A program made the translations under genes and the position numbers. DNA of 64,000 nucleotides. It comes from Lachnospiraceae bacterium (lineage in GTDB: Bacteria; Bacillota; Clostridia; Lachnospirales; Lachnospiraceae). Location: contig CAJTFL010000010.1 in assembly GCA_910575565.1 (NCBI GenBank), positions 62,001 through 126,000 on the forward strand. Direction: 5' to 3'. Shown here one piece after another: positions 52,547-61,556 of this stretch. Every line of letters begins with the position of its first letter. Within the stretch, counting starts at the first letter, position 1. The notes beneath the pieces are model-generated. The model searched no databases, was not told where the DNA came from, and worked only from the letters and a program-made list of their open reading frames with translations.

Positions 52547-53737
52547 ATGGAACAGTACAGGAGAGTATACGCATCCATTGACTTAGATGCGGTAAAGCAC
52601 AATATGGAAGCAATGCAGAAAAACCTTCCGAAAGAAACGGGGATGATCGGGGTGGTTAAGGCGGACGGGTACGGCCACGGCTCCGTCCCCATCGCTTATG
52701 CCATCGCCCCTTATGTGTCCGGGTACGCGGTAGCCACGGCGGAGGAGGGGCTGATCCTTAGGCGGCACGGCATCACAAAGCCGATCCTGGTGCTGGGGGT
52801 ATCCCCGAAAAAAAGCTACCCTGAGCTGATTGCCCAGGGGATACGGCCAACGATGTTTACTAGGGAGCAGATGGAAGCCTTTAGCGCCCTTGCCTGCCAG
52901 ATGGGGGAGAAATCGCCCATCCATCTGGCAGTGGATACGGGCATGAGCCGGATTGGCATGATGCCGGACGAGGCTTCGGCGGACTTGGTCAAGGAGATGG
53001 GGGAGCTTCCCGGCATCATCCTTGAAGGGCTGTTTACCCATTTTGCCAGGGCGGATGAGGAGGATATCCTGGACGCAAAGGGGCAGATGGAAAGGTATCT
53101 GCACTTTGTAAGGCTTTTGGAGGAGCGGGGGGTAAACATCCCCATAAAGCACTGCGCCAACAGCGCTGGGATCATCCGCTCCATTGGGACAGGCTTAGAT
53201 ATGGTGCGGGCGGGCATTTCCATCTACGGGATGTACCCTTCAGACGAGGTGGAGAAGGAGCCGGTAAGCCTGCAGCCGGTAATGGGTCTGAAAAGCTTCA
53301 TTACCTACATTAAGACGATTGAGCCTGGCACGAAGGTGAGCTATGGGGGGACGTTTGCCGCGCCAAAAAAGATGCGGATCGCCACCATCCCGGTAGGCTA
53401 CGGGGACGGCTATCCCCGAAATTTGTCCGGGAAGGGCTGGGTGCTGATCAGGGGGAAAAAAGCGCCGATTTTAGGGCGGGTGTGCATGGATCAGTTCATG
53501 GTGGACGTGACGGAAATTGAGGGAGCCGCGGAGGAGGATCCGGTGACTTTGATTGGAAGGGACAGGGATGAGGAGATCTTGGTGGAGGACTTGGCGAAGG
53601 CGGGAGGCGGCTTTCATTATGAGATTGTCTGCGATATCGGCAAGCGGGTTCCCCGGGTATACTTCCTGGAAGGCCGGGTGATCGGCACGAAGGATTACTT
53701 CCAGGATACCTACCAGGTGTTCTTCCCCATCTCTTAG
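52547..53737 (+). CDS. alr: Alanine racemase
   Basis: 396 aa. The PLP lysine is K38 in VVKADGYGHG and the catalytic tyrosine Y266 in KVSYGGTF; HLAVDTGMSRIG and the C-terminal beta domain with GRVCMDQFMVDVT complete the fold of type III PLP enzymes. It makes D-alanine for peptidoglycan and teichoic acids. The gene lies 30 bp after nnr and 145 bp before mazF, the alr-mazF order seen widely in Firmicutes. The start has only a moderate ribosome binding site (AAAGAAAGGCGG). Confidence 0.96.
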   Translation: MEQYRRVYASIDLDAVKHNMEAMQKNLPKETGMIGVVKADGYGHGSVPIAYAIAPYVSGYAVATAEEGLILRRHGITKPILVLGVSPKKSYPELIAQGIRPTMFTREQMEAFSALACQMGEKSPIHLAVDTGMSRIGMMPDEASADLVKEMGELPGIILEGLFTHFARADEEDILDAKGQMERYLHFVRLLEERGVNIPIKHCANSAGIIRSIGTGLDMVRAGISIYGMYPSDEVEKEPVSLQPVMGLKSFITYIKTIEPGTKVSYGGTFAAPKKMRIATIPVGYGDGYPRNLSGKGWVLIRGKKAPILGRVCMDQFMVDVTEIEGAAEEDPVTLIGRDRDEEILVEDLAKAGGGFHYEIVCDIGKRVPRVYFLEGRVIGTKDYFQDTYQVFFPIS

Positions 53738-53882
53738 CCCATTAGCCCATTCAATCACGGGTGGGCAAGTGGCAGCGGGCTGCCTCCGAACCGTTGGGAA
53801 GTTTCTTCATATCATAATGTATAAGTGGGAAAAAACGGGTGATACTATCGTCAGGAAGTTATGATATGGAGAGTGAAAAAAC

Positions 53883-54230
53883 GTGATGATTCGACGTGGA
53901 GATGTATTTTATGCAGATTTAAGGCCGGTGGTAGGCTCTGAGCAGGGAGGGATACGTCCGGTGCTGATTATCCAGAATGATGTGGGGAACCGCCACAGCC
54001 CTACGGTAATCTGCGCGGCCATTACCTCAAAGATGAATAAAGCCAAGCTGCCTACCCATGTGGAGCTGGATACCAGAAGAAGCGACATGATCAAGGATTC
54101 AGTGATCCTTTTGGAGCAGCTTCGGACCATTGACAAAATGCGGTTAAAGGAAAAGATTTGTCATATTGATGACGGCCTTTTGGAAAAGGTGAATGCTGCG
54201 TTGATGGTAAGTCTTGAAATTCCTACATAG
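53883..54230 (+). CDS. mazF: MazF/NdoA-family mRNA endoribonuclease toxin
   Basis: 115 aa; a GTG at 53883 is 9 nt from GGAGAG, an ATG follows at 53886. The CcdB/PemK fold is clear: [30 protein letters not shown], then [20 protein letters not shown] and [17 protein letters not shown], matching B. subtilis NdoA and S. aureus MazF almost domain for domain. It cleaves single-stranded mRNA at a short U-rich motif. In B. subtilis an antitoxin gene sits between alr and ndoA; here the 145-bp gap has no ORF able to encode one, so the toxin stands without a neighbour antitoxin. Confidence 0.94.
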   Translation: MMIRRGDVFYADLRPVVGSEQGGIRPVLIIQNDVGNRHSPTVICAAITSKMNKAKLPTHVELDTRRSDMIKDSVILLEQLRTIDKMRLKEKICHIDDGLLEKVNAALMVSLEIPT

Positions 54231-54237
54231 ACGAACC

Positions 54238-54266
54238 TTGACGAATGGAGCGGAAAATGATATGAT
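54238..54266 (+). promoter_or_regulatory. Sigma-A promoter of the CNNM/CorC-type gene
   Basis: TTGACG (54238-54243), 17 bp, TATGAT (54261-54266), about 100 bp before the start codon. Confidence 0.75.
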
Positions 54267-54331
54267 GGCAGCTATGGCGGTTTTTGCTGCCGTATAGGAT
54301 GGGGCGGATACTCCCGGAGGCTTCCGGGAGT
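54267..54331 (+). promoter_or_regulatory. Structured 5' leader: two hairpins
   Basis: Hairpin 1: GGCAGC (54267-54272) with GCTGCC (54286-54291). Hairpin 2: ACTCCCGGA-GGCT-TCCGGGAGT (54310-54331), a perfect 9-bp stem with a tetraloop. Neither has a T run. They fill most of the leader of an ion-transport-related gene, so RNA-level control is possible. The leader is too short for a standard M-box magnesium riboswitch. Confidence 0.5.
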
Positions 54332-54365
54332 ACTTTAAGTAGAGAAAAGGAGTGCCAAGATTTAC

Positions 54366-55757
54366 ATGGACGATGGTTATTCGCCATTTAGTATGCTGCT
54401 GCTGATTGGGTTTATTGGGCTGGAGGCTTGTTTTTACGGCTTCGGGGCGGCTATCCAGAATGTGAACCCGGGAAAATTGGAACAGGATCTGGAAAAGGGA
54501 AGGGGGCGTGCAGGCCGCCTTCTTCGTGTGGTAAACCGGCCGGGCCGGTTTGTCAATGCCATCCAGATCATGACCCATTTAATCGGGCTTACCACCGGGG
54601 CTTATATTATGATGAATTTCCAGGCCAGCCTGGAGCGGATCTTTGCCTGGAGCGGCTTTTCCTTTATGGAGCAGGAGATGCTCCGCCATGTGCTGGCCAT
54701 GGTGCTTGCCGGGTTTTTCCTTCTGGTGGCTATGGTAAGCTTTGGGATGATTATCCCCAAGCGGTGCGCGGTCAGGAAGCCGGAGGAGTGGAGCTATGCC
54801 CTGTTTCCCGTGGTAATGGCAGTGACCGGGATATTTTTCCCGCTGATTTTTTTGGTGAACGGTTTCTGCCGCCTGGTGCTTAAGGCATTGGGGATCGAGA
54901 TGAACGGCGAGGAAGAGAATGTTACGGAAGAAGGGATTATGTCCATGGTCAATGAAGGGCATGAGCAGGGCGTGGTGGAAGCGGACGAGGCGGAAATGAT
55001 TACCAATATTTTCCAGCTAAATGATAAAGAAGCCCACGACATCATGACCCACCGGACAAACCTAAATGCCCTGGACTGCCATATGACCCTGGGGGAAGCG
55101 GCTGATTTTATCCTGAAGGAGGGCAGCAATTCCCGGTATCCGGTATATGAGAAGGATTTGGACAATGTGATCGGCCTTTTACATATGAAGGACGCCCTTC
55201 TCTATGCGGATCGGGAAGAAAACCGGGAGAAAGAGCTTTCAGCCATTCCCGGGCTTTTGCGGGAGGCCCATTTTATCCCGGAAACCCGCAGCATTGATAC
55301 GCTGTTCCGCCAGATGCAGGAGCAGAAGACCCATATGGTCATTGTGGTGGACGAGTATGGGCAGACGGCCGGGATTGTGACCATGGAGGATATTCTGGAG
55401 GAAATCGTAGGCAATATCCTGGATGAGTACGACGAGGATGAGGAGATGCTCTTAAGATGTCCCGACGGCAGCTTCTTAATCGACGGCATGACGCGGCTGG
55501 GGGAAGTGGGGGAGGCTTTGTCCCTTGACTTAGATCAGGAGGACTTGGATACATACGATACCTTTAACGGGTTTCTTATTTCCAGGCTTAACCGGATTCC
55601 GGAAGAGGGGGAATGCCCAGAGCTGGATTACCAGGGCTACCATTTTCAGGTGATGTCCGTAGAGAATAAGATGATCCATTCCGTCAGGGCGGAAAGGCTT
55701 TTGGAGGCGGAAGGGGACTGGGAGGCAGAGAAGAGCGGCAAACTCGCGGATTCGTAA
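54366..55757 (+). CDS. Hemolysin-family CNNM/CBS/CorC_HlyC membrane protein
   Basis: 463 aa. An N-terminal CNNM (DUF21) domain with three to four membrane helices (about 1-190: LLLIGFIGLEACFYGFGAAI, MVLAGFFLLVAMVSFGMIIPK) is followed by two CBS domains (DIMTHRTNLNALD... SRYPVYEKDLDNVIGLLHMKD; HMVIVVDEYGQTAGIVTMED) and a C-terminal CorC_HlyC domain (about 365-445). In bacteria CNNM/CorC proteins are Mg2+ or Co2+ transporters or their regulators; the old name hemolysin is misleading. It is preceded by a promoter and a structured leader. The ribosome binding site AAAGGAG is rather far (13 nt) from the ATG. Confidence 0.92.
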   Translation: MDDGYSPFSMLLLIGFIGLEACFYGFGAAIQNVNPGKLEQDLEKGRGRAGRLLRVVNRPGRFVNAIQIMTHLIGLTTGAYIMMNFQASLERIFAWSGFSFMEQEMLRHVLAMVLAGFFLLVAMVSFGMIIPKRCAVRKPEEWSYALFPVVMAVTGIFFPLIFLVNGFCRLVLKALGIEMNGEEENVTEEGIMSMVNEGHEQGVVEADEAEMITNIFQLNDKEAHDIMTHRTNLNALDCHMTLGEAADFILKEGSNSRYPVYEKDLDNVIGLLHMKDALLYADREENREKELSAIPGLLREAHFIPETRSIDTLFRQMQEQKTHMVIVVDEYGQTAGIVTMEDILEEIVGNILDEYDEDEEMLLRCPDGSFLIDGMTRLGEVGEALSLDLDQEDLDTYDTFNGFLISRLNRIPEEGECPELDYQGYHFQVMSVENKMIHSVRAERLLEAEGDWEAEKSGKLADS

Positions 55758-55831
55758 GCGCATAGGCAGTATATGGCAAAAATGCAGGGTTTTGCGGCAG
55801 TTCCAGTTTGATTTAAGTAATGGAGGAAATC

Positions 55832-57241
55832 ATGCAGTTAGTTCAGGATGCCAGGGATATGTTCCATGATCGGATATTCCTGGGAAAGGCATTGAAAATC
55901 GCCTGCCCGGTGGCAATGCAGGGGATGTTAAATACCATTGTCAACCTGGCGGATACGTTGATGATCGGCACTTTGGGGGAGACGGCCATTGCGGCGGTTG
56001 GCCTGGCCAATAAGGTGTTTTTTGTGTTCACCCTTCTGGTGTTTGGGGTAGTGAGCGGGGGCGGGGTTCTGGCCGCCCAGTATTGGGGAAACCATGATGT
56101 GAAAAATATCCGGAAGGTGCTGGGATTAGGGCTGATGATTGCCCTGGGCGGAGCCTTTGTTTTTGCGTCAGCAGGTTTAATAAACCCCCGGGGGGTGATG
56201 GGGATCTTTACGGAAAGCGAGGCCAGCATCGGGCTTGGAGCCTCCTATCTGGTGATTGCGGTGCTTTCCTATCCCTTTACGGCAGTAACGAACGTGTACG
56301 TTGCCATGCTGCGGGCGGTAGGCCAGGTAAAGGTTTCCGTGTTTACCAGCTGTATGGCGATTATCACCAATATCGTATTGAATTTTTTCTTTATTTTCCC
56401 AGAGCGGGCAGTGATCCTTTTTGGGCAGGAGATGATTATGCCCGGCCTTGGCCTTGGGGTGGCGGGCGCGGCTATGGCTACGTTAAGCGCCAGGGTTTTG
56501 GAGATGATCGTGCTGCTTTTGATTACTTACCGGAAAAAATGGCCGGTGGCCGCCAGGGTTTCGGAGATGTTTGGCTACTCAAAGGCCTTTATCTTCCAGT
56601 TTTTCCAGACAGCAACCCCGGTGATTTTAAATGAATTTATGTGGGGCCTTGGAACCACCATGTATTCCCTAGCCTACGGGCGCATGGGTGACGAGGCGGT
56701 GGCGGCGATTACCATTGCCACCACCATACAGGACATTGCGGTGGTGCTGTTCCAGGGCTTAAGCGCGGCCACCGCCGTGATCTTGGGCAATGAGATGGGA
56801 GCCGGGAAGCTTAAGCGGGCGGAAAAATACGCCACCTACTTTTTCCTCCTGCAATTTTTGATTACCCTGGCGGGGGCGGCAGTGATTGTGGCCGGAAGAT
56901 GGCAGGTGATTGGCCTGTACCGGGTTACGCCCCAGGTTGCGGAGAACGTAAGCCGCCTGATCCTGATTTTTGCCGCATATATGCCAGCGAAAATGTTTAA
57001 TTACGTTAATGTGGTAGGCGTGCTCAGGAGCGGCGGGGACACGAAGATGTGCTTGTTTTTGGATACCAGCGGCGTTTGGTTTATCGGCGTTCCCTTAGCC
57101 TTCCTTGGGGGCCTGGTCTGGAAGCTTACCATCTGCCAGGTGTATGCCCTGGTAATGCTGGAAGAAATTTACAAGATGATTTTGGGATATTGGCGATACC
57201 GCCAGAAGAAGTGGCTGCGGAACCTGGCGGTGGAGCTTTAG
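55832..57241 (+). CDS. MATE-family multidrug/metabolite exporter
   Basis: 469 aa. ATG 55832 fits the GGAGG inside an upstream in-frame ATGGAGG (55820), so the shorter start is preferred. About twelve membrane helices in two homologous halves. MATE hallmarks include KIACPVAMQGMLNTIVNLADTLMIGTLGE at the start (beginning of the first bundle) and ATPVILNEFMWGLGTTMYSLAYGRMG in the second half. It exports cationic or organic compounds by Na+ or H+ antiport. It follows the CNNM gene after 75 bp and may be read from its promoter. Confidence 0.93.
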   Translation: MQLVQDARDMFHDRIFLGKALKIACPVAMQGMLNTIVNLADTLMIGTLGETAIAAVGLANKVFFVFTLLVFGVVSGGGVLAAQYWGNHDVKNIRKVLGLGLMIALGGAFVFASAGLINPRGVMGIFTESEASIGLGASYLVIAVLSYPFTAVTNVYVAMLRAVGQVKVSVFTSCMAIITNIVLNFFFIFPERAVILFGQEMIMPGLGLGVAGAAMATLSARVLEMIVLLLITYRKKWPVAARVSEMFGYSKAFIFQFFQTATPVILNEFMWGLGTTMYSLAYGRMGDEAVAAITIATTIQDIAVVLFQGLSAATAVILGNEMGAGKLKRAEKYATYFFLLQFLITLAGAAVIVAGRWQVIGLYRVTPQVAENVSRLILIFAAYMPAKMFNYVNVVGVLRSGGDTKMCLFLDTSGVWFIGVPLAFLGGLVWKLTICQVYALVMLEEIYKMILGYWRYRQKKWLRNLAVEL

Positions 57242-57415
57242 CTTGCGGGCAGCAAAGCTTGTGGATGGCCGCCGTTTTTCCAGGCGGCTTTAAGCGCGGC
57301 AAGGGTCAGGGCGTGGCTGAAAATTTATTCCCGCCATCTTCTGATGCTTGCCAGGCGTGGGAAACAGTGATAAAATGATGAACATAATCAACCAGTGAAG
57401 AAAAGGAGTATAGTT

Positions 57416-58144
57416 ATGTCAGGACATTCTAAGTTTGCCAATATTAAGCACAAGAAAGAGCGGAATGATGCGGCGAAAGGGAAGATTTTCACGGTGATTG
57501 GCCGGGAGATCGCCGTGGCGGTAAAAGAGGGCGGCGCGGATCCGGCCAATAACAGCAAGCTGCGGGACGTGATTGCTAAGGCTAAGGCCAATAATATGCC
57601 TAATGACACCATTGACCGGGGGATTAAAAAGGCGGCGGGGGATGCCAATTCGGTAAATTATGAGGTGCTGACCTATGAGGGTTACGGGCCAAGCGGGGTA
57701 GCCATTATCGTGGATACCTTAACGGATAATAAAAACCGCACTGCGGCCAATGTAAGGAGCGCGTTCACCAAGGGCAGCGGCAATGTAGGGACGCCGGGAA
57801 GCGTGTCTTATATGTTCGATAAAAAAGGCCAGATCATTATCGACAAGGAAGAGTGCGAGATGGATGCGGATGATCTGATGATGCTGGCGCTGGATGCAGG
57901 GGCGGAGGATTTTTCTGAGGAAGAGGACAGCTATGAGGTGTATACGGATCCGGACAGCTTCAGCAAGGTGAGGGAGGCTCTGGAAAAGGAAAATATCCCC
58001 ATGCTGGAGGCGGGCGTTACCATGATTCCCCAGACCTGGGTGGAGCTGTCAAGCGAGGAGGATATTAAAAAGCTGAACCGGATTCTCGATCTGCTGGACG
58101 GGGATGATGACGTGCAGGCAGTTTACCATAACTGGGATGAATGA
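57416..58144 (+). CDS. yebC: YebC/PmpR-family regulator / translation factor
   Basis: 242 aa from ATG 57416 ([14 protein letters not shown]), with AAGGAG 8 nt upstream; an ORF reading to 57395 would place the start before the ribosome binding site. The three-domain YebC fold is complete: [21 protein letters not shown], the second domain ([27 protein letters not shown]) and the acidic third ([15 protein letters not shown]). YebC proteins were first described as DNA-binding regulators, and more recent work links YebC/YebC2 members to translation of proline-rich stretches. Which applies here is not visible from sequence. A strong terminator follows. Confidence 0.95.
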   Translation: MSGHSKFANIKHKKERNDAAKGKIFTVIGREIAVAVKEGGADPANNSKLRDVIAKAKANNMPNDTIDRGIKKAAGDANSVNYEVLTYEGYGPSGVAIIVDTLTDNKNRTAANVRSAFTKGSGNVGTPGSVSYMFDKKGQIIIDKEECEMDADDLMMLALDAGAEDFSEEEDSYEVYTDPDSFSKVREALEKENIPMLEAGVTMIPQTWVELSSEEDIKKLNRILDLLDGDDDVQAVYHNWDE

Positions 58145-58185
58145 TTTTTCTTAATTTTTCCCAAAAGCAAGATGAAAATGAAAAC

Positions 58186-58230
58186 GGGCAGGGGACGGTG
58201 CAAATGCAGCCTTCCCCTGCCCTTGGTTTT
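58186..58230 (+). terminator. Terminator after yebC
   Basis: GGGCAGGGGA (58186-58195) with TCCCCTGCCC (58213-58222), then TTGGTTTT. Confidence 0.85.
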
Positions 58231-58237
58231 GCAAAAA

Positions 58238-58267
58238 ATAGTTCAGCCGGTCAGAATCGCATGGGTG
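58238..58267 (+). repeat. Dispersed intergenic motif (third copy)
   Basis: ATAGTTCAGCCGGTCAGAAT followed by CGCATGGGTG. It matches 31349-31378 and, more loosely, 20651-20684. Here it is followed by GTGAAAATCGTGC/GCACGAATTTTCGCCC, a further small dyad. Confidence 0.45.
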
Positions 58268-58341
58268 AAAATCGTGCCTGCACGAATTTTCGCCCATCGA
58301 TTTTGAATGAGGGAACGCCCGTTTATGAGCAACATTCTCCG

Positions 58342-60315
58342 TTAACTTTTCGCCAGGGTAAAGTGCTCCACCAGCTGCTTTAAGCTGGAAGCCTCGGCGG
58401 ACAGCTCTTGGCTGGCAGCGGCGCTTTCCTGTGCGGTGGCGCTGTTGGTCTGGACTACGGAGGAGATCTGGTCGATGCCCTCGGTGACTTGGGAGATGGC
58501 CATGGTCTGGTTTCCCACAGCCTCCACTACGATATCCATCTGGGTCGTTACATGGGAGGCGTAAACGCTGGTTTGCTCCAGGGAATCCGTTACGTTCTGC
58601 ACGGCCTGGCTTCCCTCGGCAACGGCGGTGATGGAGCTTTCAATCAATTCCTTGGTGGCCTTGGCGGCTTCGTCCGATTTGGACGCTAAATTGCGTACCT
58701 CATCCGCGACTACGGCAAAGCCTTTGCCGGAGGAGCCTGCCCTGGCGGCTTCCACAGCGGCGTTTAATGCCAGGATATTGGTCTGGAAGGCGATGCTTTC
58801 GATGGTGGCGATAATCCTGGAAATTTCCTGGGAGGAACCGGAAATCTTCTCCATGGCGGCATTTAAGTCTTTTACGTAATCCACGCTGATGCCCAGCTGC
58901 GCCCCTGCCTGGTTCACGAACTGGCCCGCTTCCTCAGCGGCGGCGGAGGTCTTCTTTGCGCTGGCGGAGATATCGCTGATGGTGGCGGCCAGCTCTTCCA
59001 CGGCGCTGGCCTGTTCAATGCTTCCCTGGCTTAAGGTTTGGGCGCCGGTGGAAACCTGGCCGCTGGCAGAGGAAACCTGCGTGGCGGAATTGTCAATCTG
59101 GCGTATGGTGTTGCTTAACTCCACCTTCAGGCCGCGCATGGAGGTCAGAATGCTTTGGAATTCGCCTACGTAGGCATCCCGGTTGGCTGACTGGATATCA
59201 AAATTCTGATTAGCCATTTCGGTCAGCAGATAGCTGATATCGCGGATGATGGTATTTAAGCCGACTACCATGTCCGCGGTGGAACGGGTCAGCTCCCCGG
59301 TTTCGTCCTCTCCGGTTGCCTGGGGGACAGGGGAGGTTAAGTCGCCTGCCACCAGCAGCTTCATCCGCTCTGCACAGGCACGCATGGGCACGCTGATATT
59401 GGAAGACAGCTTTAGGGCGACCACGATGGAAGCCAGGATGGAGGCGGCGATAACTGCCAGGTTAATGAAAATGCCGAAATACGTATTGGCCAGGTATTCG
59501 TATTTCAGCGCGGTAACGGCAACGCTCCAGCCGTCTGTGCCGTTTACCGGCGCATAGGCGGTAAAGCGGATCCCGTCCTCGCTTTTGTAGCTGCCGAAGC
59601 CGTTATTTCCCTGGCGCATATCTTCATGGAATTTTGCCAGCCCTTTTAAGGAAGGATTGCTTTGCGCCTCCCGCTCAATATTCTGGGTGGTGATGGTGTC
59701 CAGGGTAATGTCGGCAATGGTATCCCCAGCGCGGTTGATCATGTAGGCCCGGCTGCTTTCGCCGATCTTAATGGAGGAGACGATGGTGTTTAAAAAGGTT
59801 TCCGGCGGCACGAAGTAGACTACGCCCACGATGGAAGAGCCGTGATTTCCGTCCGAATAAAGAGGCGCCGCGACCATGATGGACAGTTCCCCGGTGATTT
59901 TGCTGATCAGGGGTTCCGACACGTAAACCTGTCCCTGCATTGCCTGTTTTACGTATTCCCGGTCGGAGTAATCCTTGCCGTCAAAAATGCTGTAGCCGTC
60001 GCTGCCGATGATGTTGCCCCGCTGGAAGCCGTGCATCTTCACCCGCTCATCGATAATGGCCTGTTTTTCCGCAACGGGCACGGACGGATCGGAGAGCTGG
60101 GAGATGCAGCCAGTGTCGATGGCTACGTTTTTATAGGCGGTCAGTTCCTGCTCGATGCGCTCCGCCGCTAAGACGGCCGTCTCGCTCATCATCTGCCCTA
60201 CAGTGGCGATGGTGCTTTGGTAGTTTAAGGCAATGCTGGATGCCCCTACGGCCAGTAAGGCAATCAGGACGGTTGCCATCAGGCATATGGTGATTTTTTT
60301 TCGGATGCTTTTCAT
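58342..60315 (-). CDS. Methyl-accepting chemotaxis protein (dCache type)
   Basis: 657 aa from ATG 60315 ([13 protein letters not shown]), with AAGGAGG upstream; the extra 22 residues of the longer ORF have no support. TM1 at about 9-30, a double-Cache periplasmic-type sensor (about 35-280: [43 protein letters not shown]), TM2 at about 285-310, HAMP, and a long coiled-coil signalling domain whose hairpin tip ([22 protein letters not shown]...[13 protein letters not shown]) is the CheA/CheW contact. Cache chemoreceptors detect small organic ligands. It is downstream of, and co-directional with, the hemerythrin fusion, the gap being only 72 bp, so both are likely one operon. Confidence 0.94.
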   Translation of the reverse strand: MKSIRKKITICLMATVLIALLAVGASSIALNYQSTIATVGQMMSETAVLAAERIEQELTAYKNVAIDTGCISQLSDPSVPVAEKQAIIDERVKMHGFQRGNIIGSDGYSIFDGKDYSDREYVKQAMQGQVYVSEPLISKITGELSIMVAAPLYSDGNHGSSIVGVVYFVPPETFLNTIVSSIKIGESSRAYMINRAGDTIADITLDTITTQNIEREAQSNPSLKGLAKFHEDMRQGNNGFGSYKSEDGIRFTAYAPVNGTDGWSVAVTALKYEYLANTYFGIFINLAVIAASILASIVVALKLSSNISVPMRACAERMKLLVAGDLTSPVPQATGEDETGELTRSTADMVVGLNTIIRDISYLLTEMANQNFDIQSANRDAYVGEFQSILTSMRGLKVELSNTIRQIDNSATQVSSASGQVSTGAQTLSQGSIEQASAVEELAATISDISASAKKTSAAAEEAGQFVNQAGAQLGISVDYVKDLNAAMEKISGSSQEISRIIATIESIAFQTNILALNAAVEAARAGSSGKGFAVVADEVRNLASKSDEAAKATKELIESSITAVAEGSQAVQNVTDSLEQTSVYASHVTTQMDIVVEAVGNQTMAISQVTEGIDQISSVVQTNSATAQESAAASQELSAEASSLKQLVEHFTLAKS

Positions 60316-60387
60316 GTTGATTTGATCCTCCTTGATTTCTTTTATGGATTTAGTCGTTGATTCCCGCGGGCAATGCGCCAAGCAGCC

Positions 60388-61284
60388 TTAGGCGGGCTTT
60401 TTCTTTTTTATCTCCCATTTACGGGAACAGAAGATAAAATGCCCAAGCCGTGTCCCAAACAGCAGGCAGCAGGAATACCTGGTCATAAAGTCGGAGCGGA
60501 ATTCGTCATCGGTCAGCCGTTCTTCCTTGCAAAGCCGGTAAGAACCTTCAGAATCAAACAGCTTGCCCATGTGGTGGAGAAACTGTTCAAAAATCTGCAG
60601 GGAAGCTTCCTGCACCATGGTATCGTCGTGCATGGCAGGCAGGCCGAAAAGCAGGCCGATCCCCCGCCGGATCAGCCGTTCCTCTACGCCCAGAAGAAGC
60701 TGCACCTTTCCTCCGGTATCCATATTATAGCACAGGCGGCAGTAAAATGCCGGGCCGATGTTCTGGCCGCTGTAGTCCGCGTCAGCTAAGGATGCGTCGA
60801 TTCGGAATGCATTCTGCATGGCATGGCTGACTGCTTGGGCAATGGTTTCCGTGTCTGGCGAACGGTCATGGCTTTTGGCCGAGAGGGCTTCCCCGGTGAT
60901 TTCCTGATCTTCGGTCATAATATGGCCGGTAAGCCAGCCGAACAAAGTGCCCAGAAAGCGCTGTACGGCCATCTGGGAATACCCGGAGGCTTCCAGGTTT
61001 TTTTTCAGGGAAACCAGGGTTTGATCCCGGAAGGTGTCGTGTCGCTGTTTGTGTTTTGCGTATCCACGGTAACGGATGGAGCGCATATGGGCCTCTTCTT
61101 CTGAAAAGTGCTTTATGGTATAATCTTCCAGGTACTTAAGCCCTTCCTTGCAGGCATTTTGGCAGTTTGCTTCGTTTTCCGCCAGCTTTGCGATCTTCCC
61201 CACGATCCGGAAAAGATTGGCATGGGCCTTGTCAATAACCTCCACACCGATGTTAAACCGTTCATTCCACACAAGCTTATCCAA
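60388..61284 (-). CDS. Bacteriohemerythrin fused to a CheX-like domain
   Basis: 298 aa. The N-terminal four-helix bundle has all seven di-iron ligands of a bacteriohemerythrin: H21, H59, E63, H78, H82, H121 and D126. These bind O2 reversibly or sense oxygen/NO. The C-terminal half (about 135-285) has SHAMQNAFRIDASLADADYS, then CRLCYNMDTGGKVQLLLGVEERLIRRG and a pattern like the CheX/CheC chemotaxis phosphatases, though a strict E..N active-site pair cannot be confirmed by eye. Fusion of an oxygen-binding domain with a CheX-like domain, next to an MCP gene, suggests redox-sensing input to taxis. The start at 61284 follows AAAAGGGGAAG. Confidence 0.82.
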   Translation of the reverse strand: MDKLVWNERFNIGVEVIDKAHANLFRIVGKIAKLAENEANCQNACKEGLKYLEDYTIKHFSEEEAHMRSIRYRGYAKHKQRHDTFRDQTLVSLKKNLEASGYSQMAVQRFLGTLFGWLTGHIMTEDQEITGEALSAKSHDRSPDTETIAQAVSHAMQNAFRIDASLADADYSGQNIGPAFYCRLCYNMDTGGKVQLLLGVEERLIRRGIGLLFGLPAMHDDTMVQEASLQIFEQFLHHMGKLFDSEGSYRLCKEERLTDDEFRSDFMTRYSCCLLFGTRLGHFIFCSRKWEIKKKKPA

Positions 61285-61363
61285 AATTGTCTTCCCCTTT
61301 TCTTTATGCTGTTCTGTGATGCCAGAGCCAAAAGGGATTTTGCCCCCTTTGGGTTTTGGTTAT

Positions 61364-61392
61364 ATTGTAAAGCGTTTTTGCGTTTTTGTCTA
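61364..61392 (-). promoter_or_regulatory. Sigma-A promoter of the hemerythrin-MCP operon
   Basis: On the minus strand TAGACA (61392-61387), 17 bp, TACAAT (61369-61364), then an 80-nt leader containing a small hairpin (CCAAAGGG...CCCTTTTGG). Confidence 0.7.
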
Positions 61393-61453
61393 CTTATTCT
61401 GCCGAAAATCAATAAAAAAGCAGGAAAAAAACCTTAAGATTTATCAGCGTTGC

Positions 61454-61482
61454 TTGTAAATTAAAAGCTCCCATAGTATAAT
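61454..61482 (+). promoter_or_regulatory. Sigma-A promoter of the transglutaminase-like gene
   Basis: TTGTAA (61454-61459), 17 bp, TATAAT (61477-61482). GGGTTAAAAGACCTTTTGG (61493-61511) in the leader resembles the motif at 31374. Confidence 0.75.
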
Positions 61483-61556
61483 TAAGACACCAGGGTTAAA
61501 AGACCTTTTGGTTCCAACACCATGATAAAAGAATGAAAAATTAAGGGGGATTGATG

